Source of the DNA: Glycine soja
Lineage: Eukaryota > Streptophyta > Magnoliopsida > Fabales > Fabaceae
Length of the DNA stretch: 64,000 nucleotides
Direction: 5' to 3'
Assembly: GCF_004193775.1 (NCBI RefSeq)
Contig: NC_041019.1
Coordinates: forward strand, 11,022,204-11,086,203
This document shows, piece by piece, positions 20,951-32,837 of this stretch (the stretch's first letter is position 1; the number at the start of each line of letters is the position of its first letter). The notes beneath the pieces were generated by a model that was not told where the DNA came from, made no database searches, and saw only the letters and a program-made list of their open reading frames with translations. Made by a program: the position numbers and the translations under genes.

Positions 20951-22170
20951 TAACTGGGTTGGATAAACAAGGAGCTGTGGGACCAGTGAAACCTGCAAAT
21001 CGACTGGATCATGATGTCAATGATCCCCTATATCGGATGACATTGACCATCCCACAACTTTTTCTAAAGTCGTTCCAAGTTATGTGGGATACTACTGTAT
21101 TTGGAGTGTTTAATGACAACTTCCCCTTGTACATAAAGCATGAAGTCTATTTGAAATAGCATACGATGGTCAATGTCTCAGCATCTCTGTTATACAATTA
21201 TGGATTCTGTAAGTCACTTTCATTATGGTTTATTACCTAACTTATTGTTTTAAATTCATACATAATTTATTTTATTTTCACAACAATAGGCATGTGACTA
21301 AGACAAGTATGCGAGTGGGGAATGCCGATGTGTATGAATTCCTTAAGCCACAGTTCATACCGAGATCTAGGCAATCACAATTTGAAGCAGAAAGTTATAT
21401 TAAGAATTGGATGCAAAATTCAAAGAGGGATGTATACTTAGGAGCCTACTTGAATGGGTAAGTTAAACTGAACAAATGAATTTAAATAACTTATAATAAT
21501 ATAATAACTTATATTGTTCTCCACTACATTGCACATTGACAAATGTTTGCCTAAGGAAAATATTGTCATCTGGTTTTGTTTGTTGCACAATAGGCTAGAC
21601 AACTACCTGAAAGAAATTATTAACAAGTTAGTTGTGTTTTTCAATACATTTACATTAGCATTAGTTGAGAACATCAATATGTTAATTGTACAATACACAT
21701 CCATGTTTGTATTGAACAATGCTTTGAAAAGATTTGACGATACTCCACAAAGTAAATCCAAGGCTGCTGCTAGGTGGATTGTTGTTAAAGTAAGCCATTT
21801 AAACAATGCTTCTAATTATATTTTATTATTGTGTAGACTAATTTCTACTTAACATTAAATGTCTAATTTTCATAATGTATTTAGTGTAATAGAAAAAAAA
21901 GGAAGCATTGAGTGCGGGTATTACGTCATGCACTGAATGTCAACTATAATCTTAGGAAGTTTCAAGAATAATTGAGAAATGGTAATTGCTTAATTCAACC
22001 ATATTTCATTTTGTTATAATTGGTATTATATATTATTAACTTATGTTTTATTATATCATGCAATATTTAAATGATGCTAGATCATTGGAACCAAAGAGAT
22101 TGAAGGCGCTTCGCATACAGTGGGCAAGCTACTATTTGAAAGTTAAAAATGAAACAATTAGTATTTAAGT
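20951..22170 (+). pseudogene. CACTA-1 Ulp1-like cysteine protease (Peptidase_C48) remnant
   Basis: Exon-like segments with visible splice sites: about 20951-21208 (donor CTGTAAGT), 21300-21457 (acceptor CAATAG, donor GGGTAAGT), then 21530-21790, 21890-21975 and 22075-22165. Readable parts include NADVYEFLKPQFIPRSRQSQ, VYLGAYLNG, ENIVIWFCLLHNRLDNYLKE and the cysteine-bearing ECGYYVMH. Two Trp codons next to the catalytic His and Cys motifs read TGA. This C48 domain is typical of the second gene of plant CACTA elements; its role in transposition is not established. Confidence 0.75.
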
Positions 22171-22379
22171 AATTTTGGAATTGTAGTTTAGTTAATTTAC
22201 ATTTTTTATAATTCATGTAATGCATGCACATTAAATATTCTTTTAATTCATAGTAAATATTCTATTTTTATAGAATTTCTGCTAAAAACTGTCCGAAAAC
22301 AGACTAAAAATTATTTGTTGTGGTTCTAATTTTAAATTTGCAGGTTAATTTGGGGTAAAGAAAAAATAGACAATATATT

Positions 22380-22869
22380 AAAAAAAATCCAAAAAAGAAC
22401 ATCGGTTTTTATCAAAAACCGATGTTGATGTTTACAAACAACATCAATTTTTGCAAAAACTGATGTTATGCTTGACTCACAACATCGAATTTTAAAGAAC
22501 CGATATTGGTTAACTGTTGTTGTTTTCTGATAACCAACACCAGTTTTCACAACTACAAATTAACATCAGTCTATTCTAAAAATGATATTGTATGTATATA
22601 TTAACATCAGTTTTATCATATGTATCGGTTAACATCGGTTTTGGTAAAAACCAATGTTGATTTGTAGAAATTTGACTTTTTTTATATATAATTCTTACTA
22701 TACAACATCGGCTTTTTAGAAAACCGATGTTGTCATTTTAATGTTAATATCGATTTTGAAAAACCAATATTAACGACATTACTTTCAACGTTGGTACTTT
22801 CAACATTGGTTAATAACCGATATTGAAAATCCTTAATAACCGATGTTAAAACCCTATTTTTTAGTAGTG
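22380..22869 (+). repeat. CACTA-1 right subterminal repeats and terminus
   Basis: A dense array of at least ten AACATCGGTTTT-type units, mostly as inverted pairs (for example ACATCGGTTTTTATC then AAAAACCGATGTTG at 22398-22430), ends in CCCTATTTTTTAGTAGTG at 22869. Small ORFs here are side effects of the repeats. Confidence 0.85.
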
Positions 22870-23110
22870 TTGATGTTGTAGTTCTTGAAGGTGTTGAGTT
22901 TAACCTCGAAGAACAATTTCTTTATCTTGAATGGGGGGAAGAAAAACTGTATCCTTACAAGGATCCAAATTTGCTACATTAATAACAACTTTATGGATTT
23001 GTTTAGGAATTAAAACAAATTTTTCCTTAAAGATAGTGCTCTTTAACCTTATCTCTCCCCCAAACTCAATATCCTCAAAGATTTTAATTGTTCTTTGTCT
23101 CAAAAAAATT
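22870..23110 (-). pseudogene. Copia-2 integrase C-terminal tail
   Basis: The minus strand reads KIFEDIEFGGEIRLKSTIFK and on to an acidic linker. It aligns by position and pattern with the copia-1 segment [20 protein letters not shown]. It lies directly upstream (in element direction) of the CACTA insertion, so CACTA-1 landed between integrase and RT. Confidence 0.65.
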
Positions 23111-23995
23111 CCTTAACTTGAGATTATAATCCATACCTCTTTATCCTTCCAGAGTAACTTAAAATTTGATTGCTCACTACTTAAGACTTCAATTTCCTTG
23201 TGCAAGGCTTATAAAGCCTTGCCTTAGTGGATATCCTTACAATTGAAAGTAATTAGTCAATCAATTTAACCAGTATTCTGTCAATATAAGCTACAAACTT
23301 TAGTGTGTCTTTTGTAATAACTCTAGAGAGGTAGAGTGACTTGTCATAATCCTCACCATATCCTTAAGAATCATCATTAGGACTTAATTATATTCTGAGA
23401 TCTTTCTTATTGTATATGTAACTAATGCATTCAACACATACAATAAAAACTTTATGGTCAATGGAATTTAAGATTCCTCTAACACAAACTGATATACTCT
23501 TAAAAAAAGGTTTTATAAATGTTTGTGTCATAATGCTTTACAATTTTGATGGTCTACTTTATACTTAGTGACACACAATTAAATGTTTCCATGCACTAAA
23601 GCCAAAGAATCTTTGGAATAAACAAAAGAAAGAAAGAAATACTTCTTTAAATACTTAATGTGCTAACAAAAGAAACAATTATAACTTGAGTTGTTTCTTT
23701 TGATATATGTCCTTAGTAGCTTCATCCTTAGGTTTCATTTGTTTGCCCTTATCCTTAGAGATATTCACTTTCTTTCTTGCACACCTTATGAAATAATCTA
23801 ATTAGAAGATCATTTAGTCCCTTACCAGTTGTCAATTGACTTCAACTGACCAAGTTGTGTGAAAGAAAGTGAGTACAAACTAAAATAAAATCTTTAATGT
23901 TTTTATTTGAATACCAAAATAAAATTTAGAACTTTATTAAAAAAAGGTTAAAATCAGCAGATACATAAGTAATATTATCTTAAAAAGAGAATAAA

Positions 23996-24000
<5 letters not shown>
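23111..24000 (-). pseudogene. Copia-2 integrase/gag region, heavily decayed
   Basis: No long frame. The position corresponds to integrase and gag in copia-1. Short stretches such as a Lys-rich patch near 23760 on the minus strand could be gag remnants, but I cannot assign domains. Confidence 0.4.

Positions 24001-24039
<39 letters not shown>
24000..24039. repeat. (CA)n microsatellite
   Basis: About nineteen CA dinucleotides, within copia-2. Confidence 0.95.
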
Positions 24040-24043
<4 letters not shown>

Positions 24044-25978
24044 GTTTAAAATACTCAATGCACCAATAATATAAGTCTTTGGACATTGACATTAACTGCT
24101 AATAGTATTTTGTTGCATAAATCAAAACACCAGCAATTAATATAACTAATACAAATAAACCCCTCTTTGGATTGATTTATCATTAACACTAAACCTTATA
24201 ATTGTCACATGTTTACCATCATGTGCATGAATAAAACCTGGGCAAGCATTAACCTTCCTTTGGGTTGACTAATACTCGCATGAATTTGCACTCTCACAAC
24301 ACTCGATCGATATATTATGAGTGATTTTCATGAGAAAAGTCTCACAAGTAGCTTCATGGTTTAATTAGCTCACTCGAAATCCAAATTTGCAAATTTTAAG
24401 ACCCAAAGAAGATGCCTAACACACCATTAATCTTCAATCTTTGGATTGAAAAGAATTAACTGTAAGTGGTACTTTCAACGCAATGATCAAATATTGGTAA
24501 TCAGTCCTGTCAAATAGTGGTTGTCTTTGGACAATCCATTATTCATATGGAAAATTAATTTTGTAATCACCACACATTTACCATCGCAAGAATGTAATTG
24601 TCCAGCCAAACTGTGTCTTCCTTTGGATCGAGCACAATTTGCATGAATGATTCCATGCAACATCTATGTAAATTCAATCAAACCAACTTATACAACAGAG
24701 GTTACTTTGGCAACATGTTGTTTTAATAAATTTAACCAAAAATACAAGACAATATAATTAAAATGGTGGGTCTTAAATTTACACAAGTTTTACACATAAG
24801 CACAAAACCCAAAATTGTAGGTCTGTATCACAACCCAACAATGACATATCACTGCCTAACAATCTTTAAATGAGATATATCTCAGAAACTATTATTTTTT
24901 TAATTTTTCCCCAAATTATTGGTGAATTCACCCGTAACCTTATTACAAGTTAATGCAATATATCCCAAGTCATTCACGTCAATTTCTCTACATTGGAAAC
25001 ACAGGAAAAAAGGAAATCCAAGTGATGAATAAAGTAACTTTATTTACATATTACAATAAAAAAAAACCACTAAATCCAAAATAAATTTTCAAGATTCCAA
25101 AAGATTTATAATACAGTAAATCACCAATATATTAGATATATATTTATCTTTATCATTACTTACCATTAACAATTTCACATATATGTAAATATATATAAAC
25201 AAAGTGTATACTTACCCATTTTAAATAAATGATTTACTAATTCTCAGTCCAAATCAATATCCATTGATTCCATTGCCTTTATTCAATAAAAAAATGGAAG
25301 CAATTTCTATGTATGGGAAATCAATAACTTTTATGGGAGGTGTAAAAAAAAGAAGAAAAAAAAACTCGTTGGCTAATTGCTATACCACCTGAATAGCGAT
25401 AATACTTACACCAACCATTCTTTATTATGTAAAACATATACAAAAACCACCAACCACAAGCCTATATTAGTCATATATTGATATATTAATTAATCATGTG
25501 ATGATCTTAAAACAATAACCTTGTTACCTAAAAATCCAAATATATTCACATTTGATTTAACACGATATGTCATGTAAAGCCAAACATATATATATATGTA
25601 TATTTGCAACCCATTGTATCATTCTCTTGAGTATATTTCACTTTTCCTTTCGGATCCATAAAACAAAAACTAAATGGTGAAACCAATACAATGAACTGGA
25701 TCCAATATTTGGAATGAATGGAAAATTAATTCTCTAATATCAATATTTCAACCAACAAAACACGATTTGAAATAATAAATCAAGAGAACGCCACAAATGA
25801 AAAAACATCTTGATAAAATATTTTTGGGTCAAGAAGAATTTCTAGATCAAATAAATAATTTCCCCTCCTAAAAAAAGGGTTCATTTAAATGGGGGAAAAT
25901 AATCGTTCAACCAAAACTTTATCCATGCATCAAATAAATAAGAAAACTTCAATCCTAATAATGAAGCATTGAGGACCT
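24040..25978 (-). other. Copia-2 5' leader
   Basis: Untranslated. 24400-24780 is the leader block shared with copia-1 (phrases CTTTGGATTGAAAAG, CAACAGAGGTTACTTTGGCAAC). A weaker partial copy lies at about 24150-24370, so the block is repeated inside the leader. 24800-25978 shows nothing further. Confidence 0.6.
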
Positions 25979-25990
25979 GCTATGATACCG
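25979..25990 (-). promoter_or_regulatory. Copia-2 primer binding site
   Basis: The minus strand reads CGGTATCATAGC, two changes from the plant copia site TGGTATCAGAGC, two bases from the LTR. Confidence 0.75.
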
Positions 25991-25992
25991 CT

Positions 25993-26570
25993 TGTTGGAA
26001 ATTTTCCTTAGTCCTTAGGTAATCTTTGTTCTTTATGCGGAAGTTAAAAGGAACAAGTAGGTCTTAACCTAGAACAATTACCCAAGGTCCTAGGATCTAC
26101 AACATATTTGATTATTAAAGATAGAGAAATACCTGAATCGATCAGTAGGTGTTTCCTTATCTATGCGTTCTTCTTAGAATCTGCTATAGAATGATGTAGA
26201 GACAACGGATAACCGGCTAACAGCATAACCGGTGGCTTCATGGTTTTTCCTCAATCGAATCTTCTTGAGTTCTCAACAGAGATATTAACCTTTCTTCGAA
26301 TGGGGAGAAGAGAGAATGAGTTTTTTTTTTTTCATTCGGTATATTGGGGACCATAGTCTTCTTATAATGTGTTAACCTAATAGGATTCCCATTAACCCTT
26401 AATAGGATAACACTAACATCTGCTAATTTAGGCCCATATCATCTAATTTGATAGTCTAACAGGCTCACTTAATTTGATCACATAAAATAAAACCCACTAA
26501 TGACAAAGGAATGATATAATTGTTTTATAATATTAGCCCATATTAATTATCGGAATATAAAATTCCAACA
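25993..26570 (-). repeat. Copia-2 5' LTR (578 bp)
   Basis: Starts TGTTGGAA, ends TTCCAACA, pairs with 13043-13618. The two have only scattered differences by eye. Followed by the target copy CTATC. Confidence 0.92.
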
Positions 26571-27470
26571 CTATCATGATCTAGAAAACAAAATGGGTGA
26601 GCAAAATCACAAACCCCTCTCTTTTCAAGTTTGAGTCAAAATATGTTTGGGCTTGGGTGTGAATTTTGGGCCACCAAAAGCCATATGGAAAGCCATTTGG
26701 GTGTAGTACTCATTATAAGCTTTGATTTGACAGGTTATACACATCGATTAGACACCTATGTCGAGAATCATGCCAATTACAAGTTTGAGGAGAAAAACGC
26801 ATGAGGAGCTCAAACGGACCTTGAGGGGCAATCAGTGGATGCCTTGCCAATCTAGGTATGGGGCGTGTGAGATAGCCTATATGATACATAGGTGTATTGT
26901 TACTTAGGACCTTGCTCTTAACGACTTATAGCTCTGCTTTATAAAATTGTGCCATTAGGTTGTTTGCATGTTATAATGGAGAAATTTGTTATTTGCCAAT
27001 TGTGTGATTAGGAATGCTTCAGAGATTTAAAATAGATCTCTAGATGGCTACCGAGCTACAAGGTAAGGTAGCTCATAGAACTACTTTACAGGCCATGATT
27101 GAAGGTCAAGGAACAAGAATTATCTTAAGATATTATGGATGTGTGTGTATTGTAAAAACTAATGTTGGAAGTGCATTAACCCCTATTATACAAATATGAC
27201 TTTAGAATCTATTCATGAATTGAATGCTTGAATTTTTGTATAATATGATTGCTTAGAAGTTAGATATACATCTGACATGAAAATGTGATTCTTTGCCATG
27301 TCTAGTATCATTGTCTATCGCAATTGTGCTTAATAAGCTTGACTTTGAATACTTTGAATGATAGGGTTATATGCACATCGTCTCATTCCTACCACATTAT
27401 AAGTGAGTTAGGAGTCATTCTCTAAGTAACTTGAAGCTACATAATAAGATTGACATGTAAGATAGTTATA
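26571..27470. other. Unassigned spacer
   Basis: Moderately GC compared with its neighbours, no long frame and no recognised domain. The phrase TTTGGGCTTGGGTGTGAATT and the region 26740-26900 look like part of an older repeat. It is the original target sequence of copia-2 and continues the sequence before 13043. Confidence 0.4.
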
Positions 27471-27638
27471 TCTCTTATTATTAAAGCAAAAAAGTTATGC
27501 AATGAAATTTTCCCACCTTTTTTGAATTCAAATCCAGCCCAAATTCATGTAACTTCAATATCATATCAGAACTATTGATATATTCATAACAACAACAACA
27601 AAGTGTCACCTGTGTATCGCACGGGTCACCCAACTAGT
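27471..27638 (+). mobile_element. Mini-Helitron, non-autonomous (168 bp)
   Basis: Begins TCTCTTATTATTAAAGC after an A and ends CTAGT before a T, the classic A|T insertion of a Helitron without target duplication. Twelve bases before the end is a hairpin: ACCTGTG (27608-27614), loop TATCG, CACGGGT (27620-27626), one G-U pair. No coding. It would depend on a RepHel protein from elsewhere. Confidence 0.78.
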
Positions 27639-27850
27639 TATATGCTAATGCTAGATATGTGAATTGTGCTAGTGTTGGTGTGAGAGTGCACTTGCTTGAA
27701 TCGCTGATGTGACTATTTGTTGGGAAGATTAATGATTTTGTTTCCTTGGGTTAACCAAGACAATTATTGTTTGTGATAGCGTCGACTTCTCTAGTGATAG
27801 CATCGACGCTTGCTCATCAAGCCCACTTCAAATCTCCATCTATTGCGAGC
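27639..27850. other. Spacer before copia-3
   Basis: Contains a near repeat GTGATAGCGTCGAC/GTGATAGCATCGAC (about 27774 and 27796). The left end of the copia-3 LTR probably falls in or just after this stretch, but I could not place it. Confidence 0.35.
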
Positions 27851-28155
<305 letters not shown>

Positions 28156-28162
28156 CTCCTAC

Positions 28163-28723
28163 TCAAGTTGGTGTATAGATATCACACATTCCCAACTTGA
28201 ATAGAGACTCATTAAACACTCTACGTGACACTTCTTTGGTGAGAACATAAGCCAACTGCAATTTAGATCTTACAATGGGAATGATTATTCTAGCTTCAAG
28301 CTTCTCTTTGATGAAATGTCTATCAATCTCCAAATGCTTTGTTCTATCATGTTGGACAGGATTATGAGCAATTGCTATAGCCGTCCTATTGTCACAGTAC
28401 AAACTCATAGTTTCATTTGGTTTAAAGCCTAAATCTAATAGCACATTTTTACCCCACAAAAGTTCACATACACCAAGTGCCATGCCTCTGAATTCTGCTT
28501 CAGCACTAGATCTTGCTACCACAGGTTGTTTTTTACTCCTCTAAGTTACAAGATTCCCTCCTACAAAACTAAAGTATCCAGAGGTAGATCTTCTATTATC
28601 TTTTGAACCTACCCAATTTGCATCAGTGTACCCTTCTACCTTTAAGTTTCCATGATTTGAGAACAAAATTCCTTTTCCAAGAGTGGACTTCAAATATCTC
28701 AAAATCCTCTCGACAACATCCAT
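28163..28723 (-). pseudogene. Copia-3 RNase H domain
   Basis: Two in-frame pieces separated by one stop. The first has the catalytic segment GYTDANWVGSKDNRRSTSGY and FVGGNLVT. The second has the copia hallmark SSAEAEFRGMALGVCELLW, then LYCDNRTAIAIAHNPV and RTKHLEIDRHFIKEK. RNase H removes the RNA strand after cDNA synthesis. The C-terminus ends 8 bp from the LTR. Confidence 0.9.
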
Positions 28724-28739
28724 ATGAAGCTTTCATGGG

Positions 28740-29500
28740 TCATGCATAAATTGACTAATGACATGCACTACATAGGTAATATTTGGACGTATATGGGACA
28801 AATAAATTAGTTTTCCTACCAGCCTTTGGTATCTCCCTCTGTCTATGCTTGCTGAATTTGAGCATTAAAAGAGTTTATGATTTTGTTCAATTGGTGTATC
28901 AACTAGTTTACTTCCAAGCAGCCCAGTTTCTGATAGTAAGTCAAGAGTATATTTTCTTTGGCATAGAAAGATACCATGTTTTGATCTAGCTACTTCAATA
29001 CCCAAAAATTATTTGAGGTTTCCAAGTTGTTTCATCTCAAATTTTGATGCAAGGTATTGTTGCAAACCAGAAATCTCATGTTGGTCATTTCCTGTAACAA
29101 TTATGTCATCTACATATATAATCAAAGCTGTACTTTTTCCTTCTAAAATTTCTCCATGTAGAAAAGCATTTTTCACATCAAATTGTAGAAAAGGCCAATA
29201 TTGGTTTGCTTGCTAGTGACAAAAATATTCTCAAAGTGTTGAGCTTGGCTACCGGTGCGAACATCTCTTGGTAATCTACACCATAAGACTGAGTGTAATC
29301 TTTAGCCATAAGTCGTGCTTTATACCTCTCAATAGTTCCATCAGCTTTGTGTTTGATTGTAAAAACCCATTTGCAGCCCATAGTTTTCTTCCCTCTTGGT
29401 AAGGACACAAGATCCCAAGTGTTTTTTTTTTCTAAAGTTGGCATCTCATCAACCATTGCTTCGCTCCATCTAGGATCTGCCAAAGCTTCATGTATATTAC
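28740..29500 (-). pseudogene. Copia-3 reverse transcriptase
   Basis: The N-terminal part is clear at 29178-29483 (KWVFTIKHKADGTIERYKAR, DYTQSYGVDYQEMFAPVAKL). The catalytic YVDD is encoded at 29106-29117 on the minus strand, but in another frame. The palm and thumb region 28740-29000 has stops. At least one frameshift divides it. Confidence 0.85.
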
Positions 29501-30011
29501 TAGGAGTAAAAATTGAAGATAATTGAGATATAAATGATGCATATTACTGGGATAACTTGTGATATGACACATATTTACTAATGGGATATTTAACTTTGAC
29601 TTAGAGGTCTGGTTCATATTTAGCTGGAGGTTGACCACGATTAGAGCAGGGTGAAAGATTATATAGGACAGTAATAGACTCATTGTTTGGTGTGTTGGTG
29701 GTCTCACACAGACAAGGATCAATTTCATGATCGGTTTCATCTAAATTAGTATTATCAAGGGTAGGATCAAGAGAAATAATTTCATGATTAATTTCATCTA
29801 CATTAGTATTATCAGAGATAGGATCAGAAGGTACCTCTGAAGAGTCAAGCCGAACCTGTGGAGAAGATTGAACCAATTGGTTATGATTAGAAGACACTAT
29901 ATTATCCAAAAAAGAAGTGTCCATCTTTAGGATTGGCTCACTTCCTGCAGAATGATCCTCACACGATAATTTATCTTCATAATATAATTTTATATCTGAG
30001 ATATCAAACAT
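29501..30011 (-). pseudogene. Copia-3 integrase-RT linker
   Basis: An acidic, Asn/Asp-rich 136-codon frame (29601-30011) with repeated NTNVDE/NTNLDE units. Such variable linkers between integrase and RT are usual in copia elements. No catalytic role expected. Confidence 0.65.
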
Positions 30012-30900
30012 ACTAACATCATGATTATGTGTTTCACTTTCATTTCCTCCATGAAGTGTAGAATCAACATAAAAAATTTATGCTCATTAAATGTCACATC
30101 CATAGAGATATAAAATTTCTTTGATGGTGGATGGTTAGCACGATAACCTTTTTGAGTTGATCCATACCCAACAAAAACACATTTGATAGCACGTTCTTCA
30201 AGCTTTGTACATTGATATGCGTGTAAGTGAACAAATATAACACATCCAAAAACATGAGGTGGTAAATAAACCATGGAAGGAAGGATACAATGATCAAACA
30301 ACACATCTAGAGGCCTTCTCAAGTTAAGCACCTCTAGAAAGGGTTCGATTAATCAAATAAACTGCAGAGCTCACAGCCTCACCCCATAAATGAGATGGGA
30401 CATTACCATCTATCAAAAGTAATCTTGTCACCTCTAATATATGTCTATTTTTCCTTTTAGCCACTTCATTTTGTTGTGGTGAATAAGGGCATGTAGTTTG
30501 ATGCAAGATACCATTAAAGTTCATGAACTCTATTAATTCAGTCTTAAAATATTCCCCTCAATTGTCTAATCTAATGACCTTAATATATGTGTTAAATTGT
30601 GTAGCTATCATCTGATGAAAGGAACAAAAAATATCACACACATCACTTTTATGTTTAAGCAAATACACCCAGGTTACCCGAGTACAATCATCAACAAAAC
30701 TGATAAACCATTTTTTTTCCATTATGCGTAGATTGTGGGGCAGGGCCCCAAACATCTGGGTGAATTAATGAAAAAGGAAAATCAGTTTTTTTATTGCTTA
30801 AAGGAAACACAGAACGATGGCTTTTTTCCTTTACACAAGTTTCACAAAGAAAATCAGAAATATTGCATTTATGAAATAGTAATGGAAATAAATTTTTTTA
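30012..30900 (-). pseudogene. Copia-3 integrase
   Basis: Pieces in several frames. FISFVDDCTRVTWVYLLKHK (30558-30755) is the core with an Asp motif. TTCPYSPQQNEVAKRKNRHI (30324-30524) is the third catalytic region, where the usual NGVAER is changed to NEVAKR, so the Glu is replaced by Lys. SHLWGEAVSSAVYLINR follows. Frameshifts separate the parts. Confidence 0.85.
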
Positions 30901-31330
30901 GATAACCAAAAGAGGGATGTCCCACTCGTCTATGCCATAGCCATATTTCCTTTTTGTTTTTATCTTATATGTGTTCATTTGCAAGACAAACCAATGCTCC
31001 TTTATGGGTTTGTTGTGAGACATTTTCCAGATAATACAGTCTTTCACTCTCTCTACCACTGCCAATCTTCTCCTTGGAATGGATGGTCTGAAAAAGACAA
31101 TGGGTTGGATAAAACGAGGCAACACAAGAATGTGATTTGGTTAATTTTCTAACAGAGAGAAGATTACAGTTCAATGTAGGAACAAATAAAACATCAAGAA
31201 TCGATAAGGAGTGTGAGAGGCATACAGTACCTACACCTTCAATAGGAGATGAGACCCCATTGGCATTAATAATAATAGTTTTAGAACAACCAGGGAAAAA
31301 ACTAGTAAATTTATGAGGATCACAAGTCTT
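30901..31330 (-). pseudogene. Copia-3 protease and GAG-pre-integrase
   Basis: A minus-strand DSGATDH protease motif lies near 31325-31350, right after an in-frame TAG that replaces a codon next to it. The later LNCNLLSVRKLTKS (31130-31174) is the normal protease-to-integrase segment. The HHCC finger is partly readable in shifted frames. Confidence 0.75.
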
Positions 31331-31745
31331 ATGATCAGTGGCACCTGAATCAATTATCTAATCACTACCCCTAGTAACAACAGAAAGATTAATATCAGAG
31401 TTAGATATACCTGACTTGGTCACAAATCCGACAGCAGTAGAAATATGGCTCTTGGAAGTAGCGTCTACCTTGGTATTGGGAGTAGTTTTGCCTTTTGGAT
31501 GCCAATCTAGATAGCCATGGAGTTTAAAACATGTCTCCATGACATGATTATCCCCATTGCAGTGGGTGCACTTACGGATTCCTTTCTTAGAATACTTCTT
31601 AACAACAAAGGCAGTCCCTATAGTAGACTCACTATCAAGCATAGCCTCTTGGTGGTTTGCCTCGGCACAAACAGTTGCATAAACTGATTGAAGATTTGGA
31701 AGGGGAGTGGTAGTAAGGATACGACCATGAATTTCTGATCGAGGC
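31331..31745 (-). pseudogene. Copia-3 gag C-terminal part with zinc knuckle
   Basis: Readable are HGRILTTTPLPNLQSVYATV (a gag helix), then the CCHC-type knuckle CTHCNGDNHVMETCFKLHGY. The open frame continues rightward to 31828, but those first 28 or so codons come from the gypsy-1 LTR, so the start is artificial. The real N-terminus of gag is lost. Confidence 0.85.
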
Positions 31746-32820
31746 CGTACCCGAATCAAATAAACATTAAAAATGCAGTATCTAGGAAGTGATCTTAGGT
31801 CGTCTCCCAACGAGCAATGGTCAACCAAACGTTCATAACAGATAGTAATAAAACAGTAACGAATTAGGGGGTTGTTTGTTTTTGTAAATTAAACAACAAG
31901 CAAATTTGAATTAGAAAATAACAGAATTAAAACATGTTGTTTTCCCTTGATTCACAAGCAAGTCTCTTATCCTAGGTTACGAGAATTTATCCTTAATCAG
32001 TTGAATCACTTAATCCAACCCTAAATTAAATTACTAAGCGAAAATTAACATAAGGCTGTCATTATGTGATTAAGCAACACATACACCAATTAATCATGAA
32101 CAAAACTAATCATTAAGCATGAACATAAATTAAGTGCAGAGACAATTAATCAAGCACTAAGCATGCATGGATTAATAACAACAAATACAGAGTGATTGGT
32201 GAAGAGGAAAAACTGATCAGAATTCAATAGTAATAACAAAACCTCAAAGAGATTTGTGCTTGATCCTCAAGAGAAAACAACGCTGGAGACTTAGCCTTCC
32301 ATTAATCAGTAGAAAACGAAATTGTAGATTCAAGCAGAAAACGAATTTTATTCTACGTGAACAGTGTGCATGAACAGTAAAAACTGGAATTCTAAAACCC
32401 TAGAATTATTTTCCTCTTCAAAAAACTCCCTAAACTAAAACTCTGGTGCTGTTATATAGGTCATCAGCCTTAAAGCTTACAAATCTATTTTAAGTCCAAG
32501 CCCATAAACGAAATAAAATAAAATCTGGACAAGATAAGATTGGATGAAATAAAATCTGGACGAAATAAAATCTAGATGAAATAAAATCTGGATAAGATAA
32601 GATTTGATAAAATAAAATTGTCTGCTCTCTTCAAGTCCTAGCTCAATTCCGGATTCAACCCCAATTGCTTATAATTCTCCTGAAATTAAATTAAAAATAC
32701 AAAATTAGTCAAGTAGGCCCAAATGATAAAACTGCATAATTAATTTGACAATTAAGGCTAATCAGTAATTAAAATGGTGACAAAAAGGGTTAAGAAATAA
32801 GAGAAAATAATGACACATCA
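31736..32820 (-). repeat. Gypsy-1 3' LTR (1085 bp)
   Basis: In plus orientation it starts TGATCGAGGCCGTACCCG, where copia-3 gag breaks off, and ends ATAATGACACATCA, directly next to a minus-strand PPT. Near 32520-32620 it has a short tandem repeat of ATAAAATCTGGACGAAATAA-like units. Confidence 0.85.
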
Positions 32821-32837
32821 AATCCCCCCACACTTAG
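32821..32837 (-). promoter_or_regulatory. Gypsy-1 polypurine tract
   Basis: The minus strand reads AAGTGTGGGGGGATT beside the LTR. Two further copies of the same motif lie inside the non-coding region (33592-33606 and 34198-34214). Confidence 0.85.

Larger units (their letters stand above)
17164..22869 (+). mobile_element. CACTA-1: internally deleted CACTA (Tgm/En-Spm-type) transposon
   Basis: The left end reads CAGTACTAGAAAATA and the right end is the complement of CACTACTAAAAAATAGGG, a CACTA-type inverted repeat with a few changes. Both ends carry many AACATCGGTTTT-type subterminal repeats. It interrupts copia-2 between the integrase tail (right) and RT (left). The TNP2 gene is deleted: the leader and first codons are joined directly to the second gene at about 20466. 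The 3-bp target copies expected for CACTA are not evident (CTA versus TTG). It contains solo LTR B. Confidence 0.85.
13043..26570 (-). mobile_element. Copia-2: complete copia element with nested insertions, TSD CTATC
   Basis: LTRs at 13043-13618 and 25993-26570 start TGTTGGAA and end TTCCAACA. CTATC precedes the left LTR (13038-13042) and follows the right one (26571-26575), so both ends belong to one insertion. It shares its purine tract and leader with copia-1 but has different LTRs, so it is a sister subfamily. Of 13.5 kb, about 7.3 kb is younger insertions: a solo LTR at 13856-15463 and a CACTA element at 17164-22869. Its own coding part is badly decayed. Confidence 0.93.

Noticed and set aside
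22900..23116. ORFs on both strands at the same place
   Set aside because: The minus one fits the copia integrase tail; the plus one is its shadow.
31746..31828. N-terminal extension of the copia-3 gag ORF
   Set aside because: This part is gypsy-1 LTR sequence joined in frame by chance.
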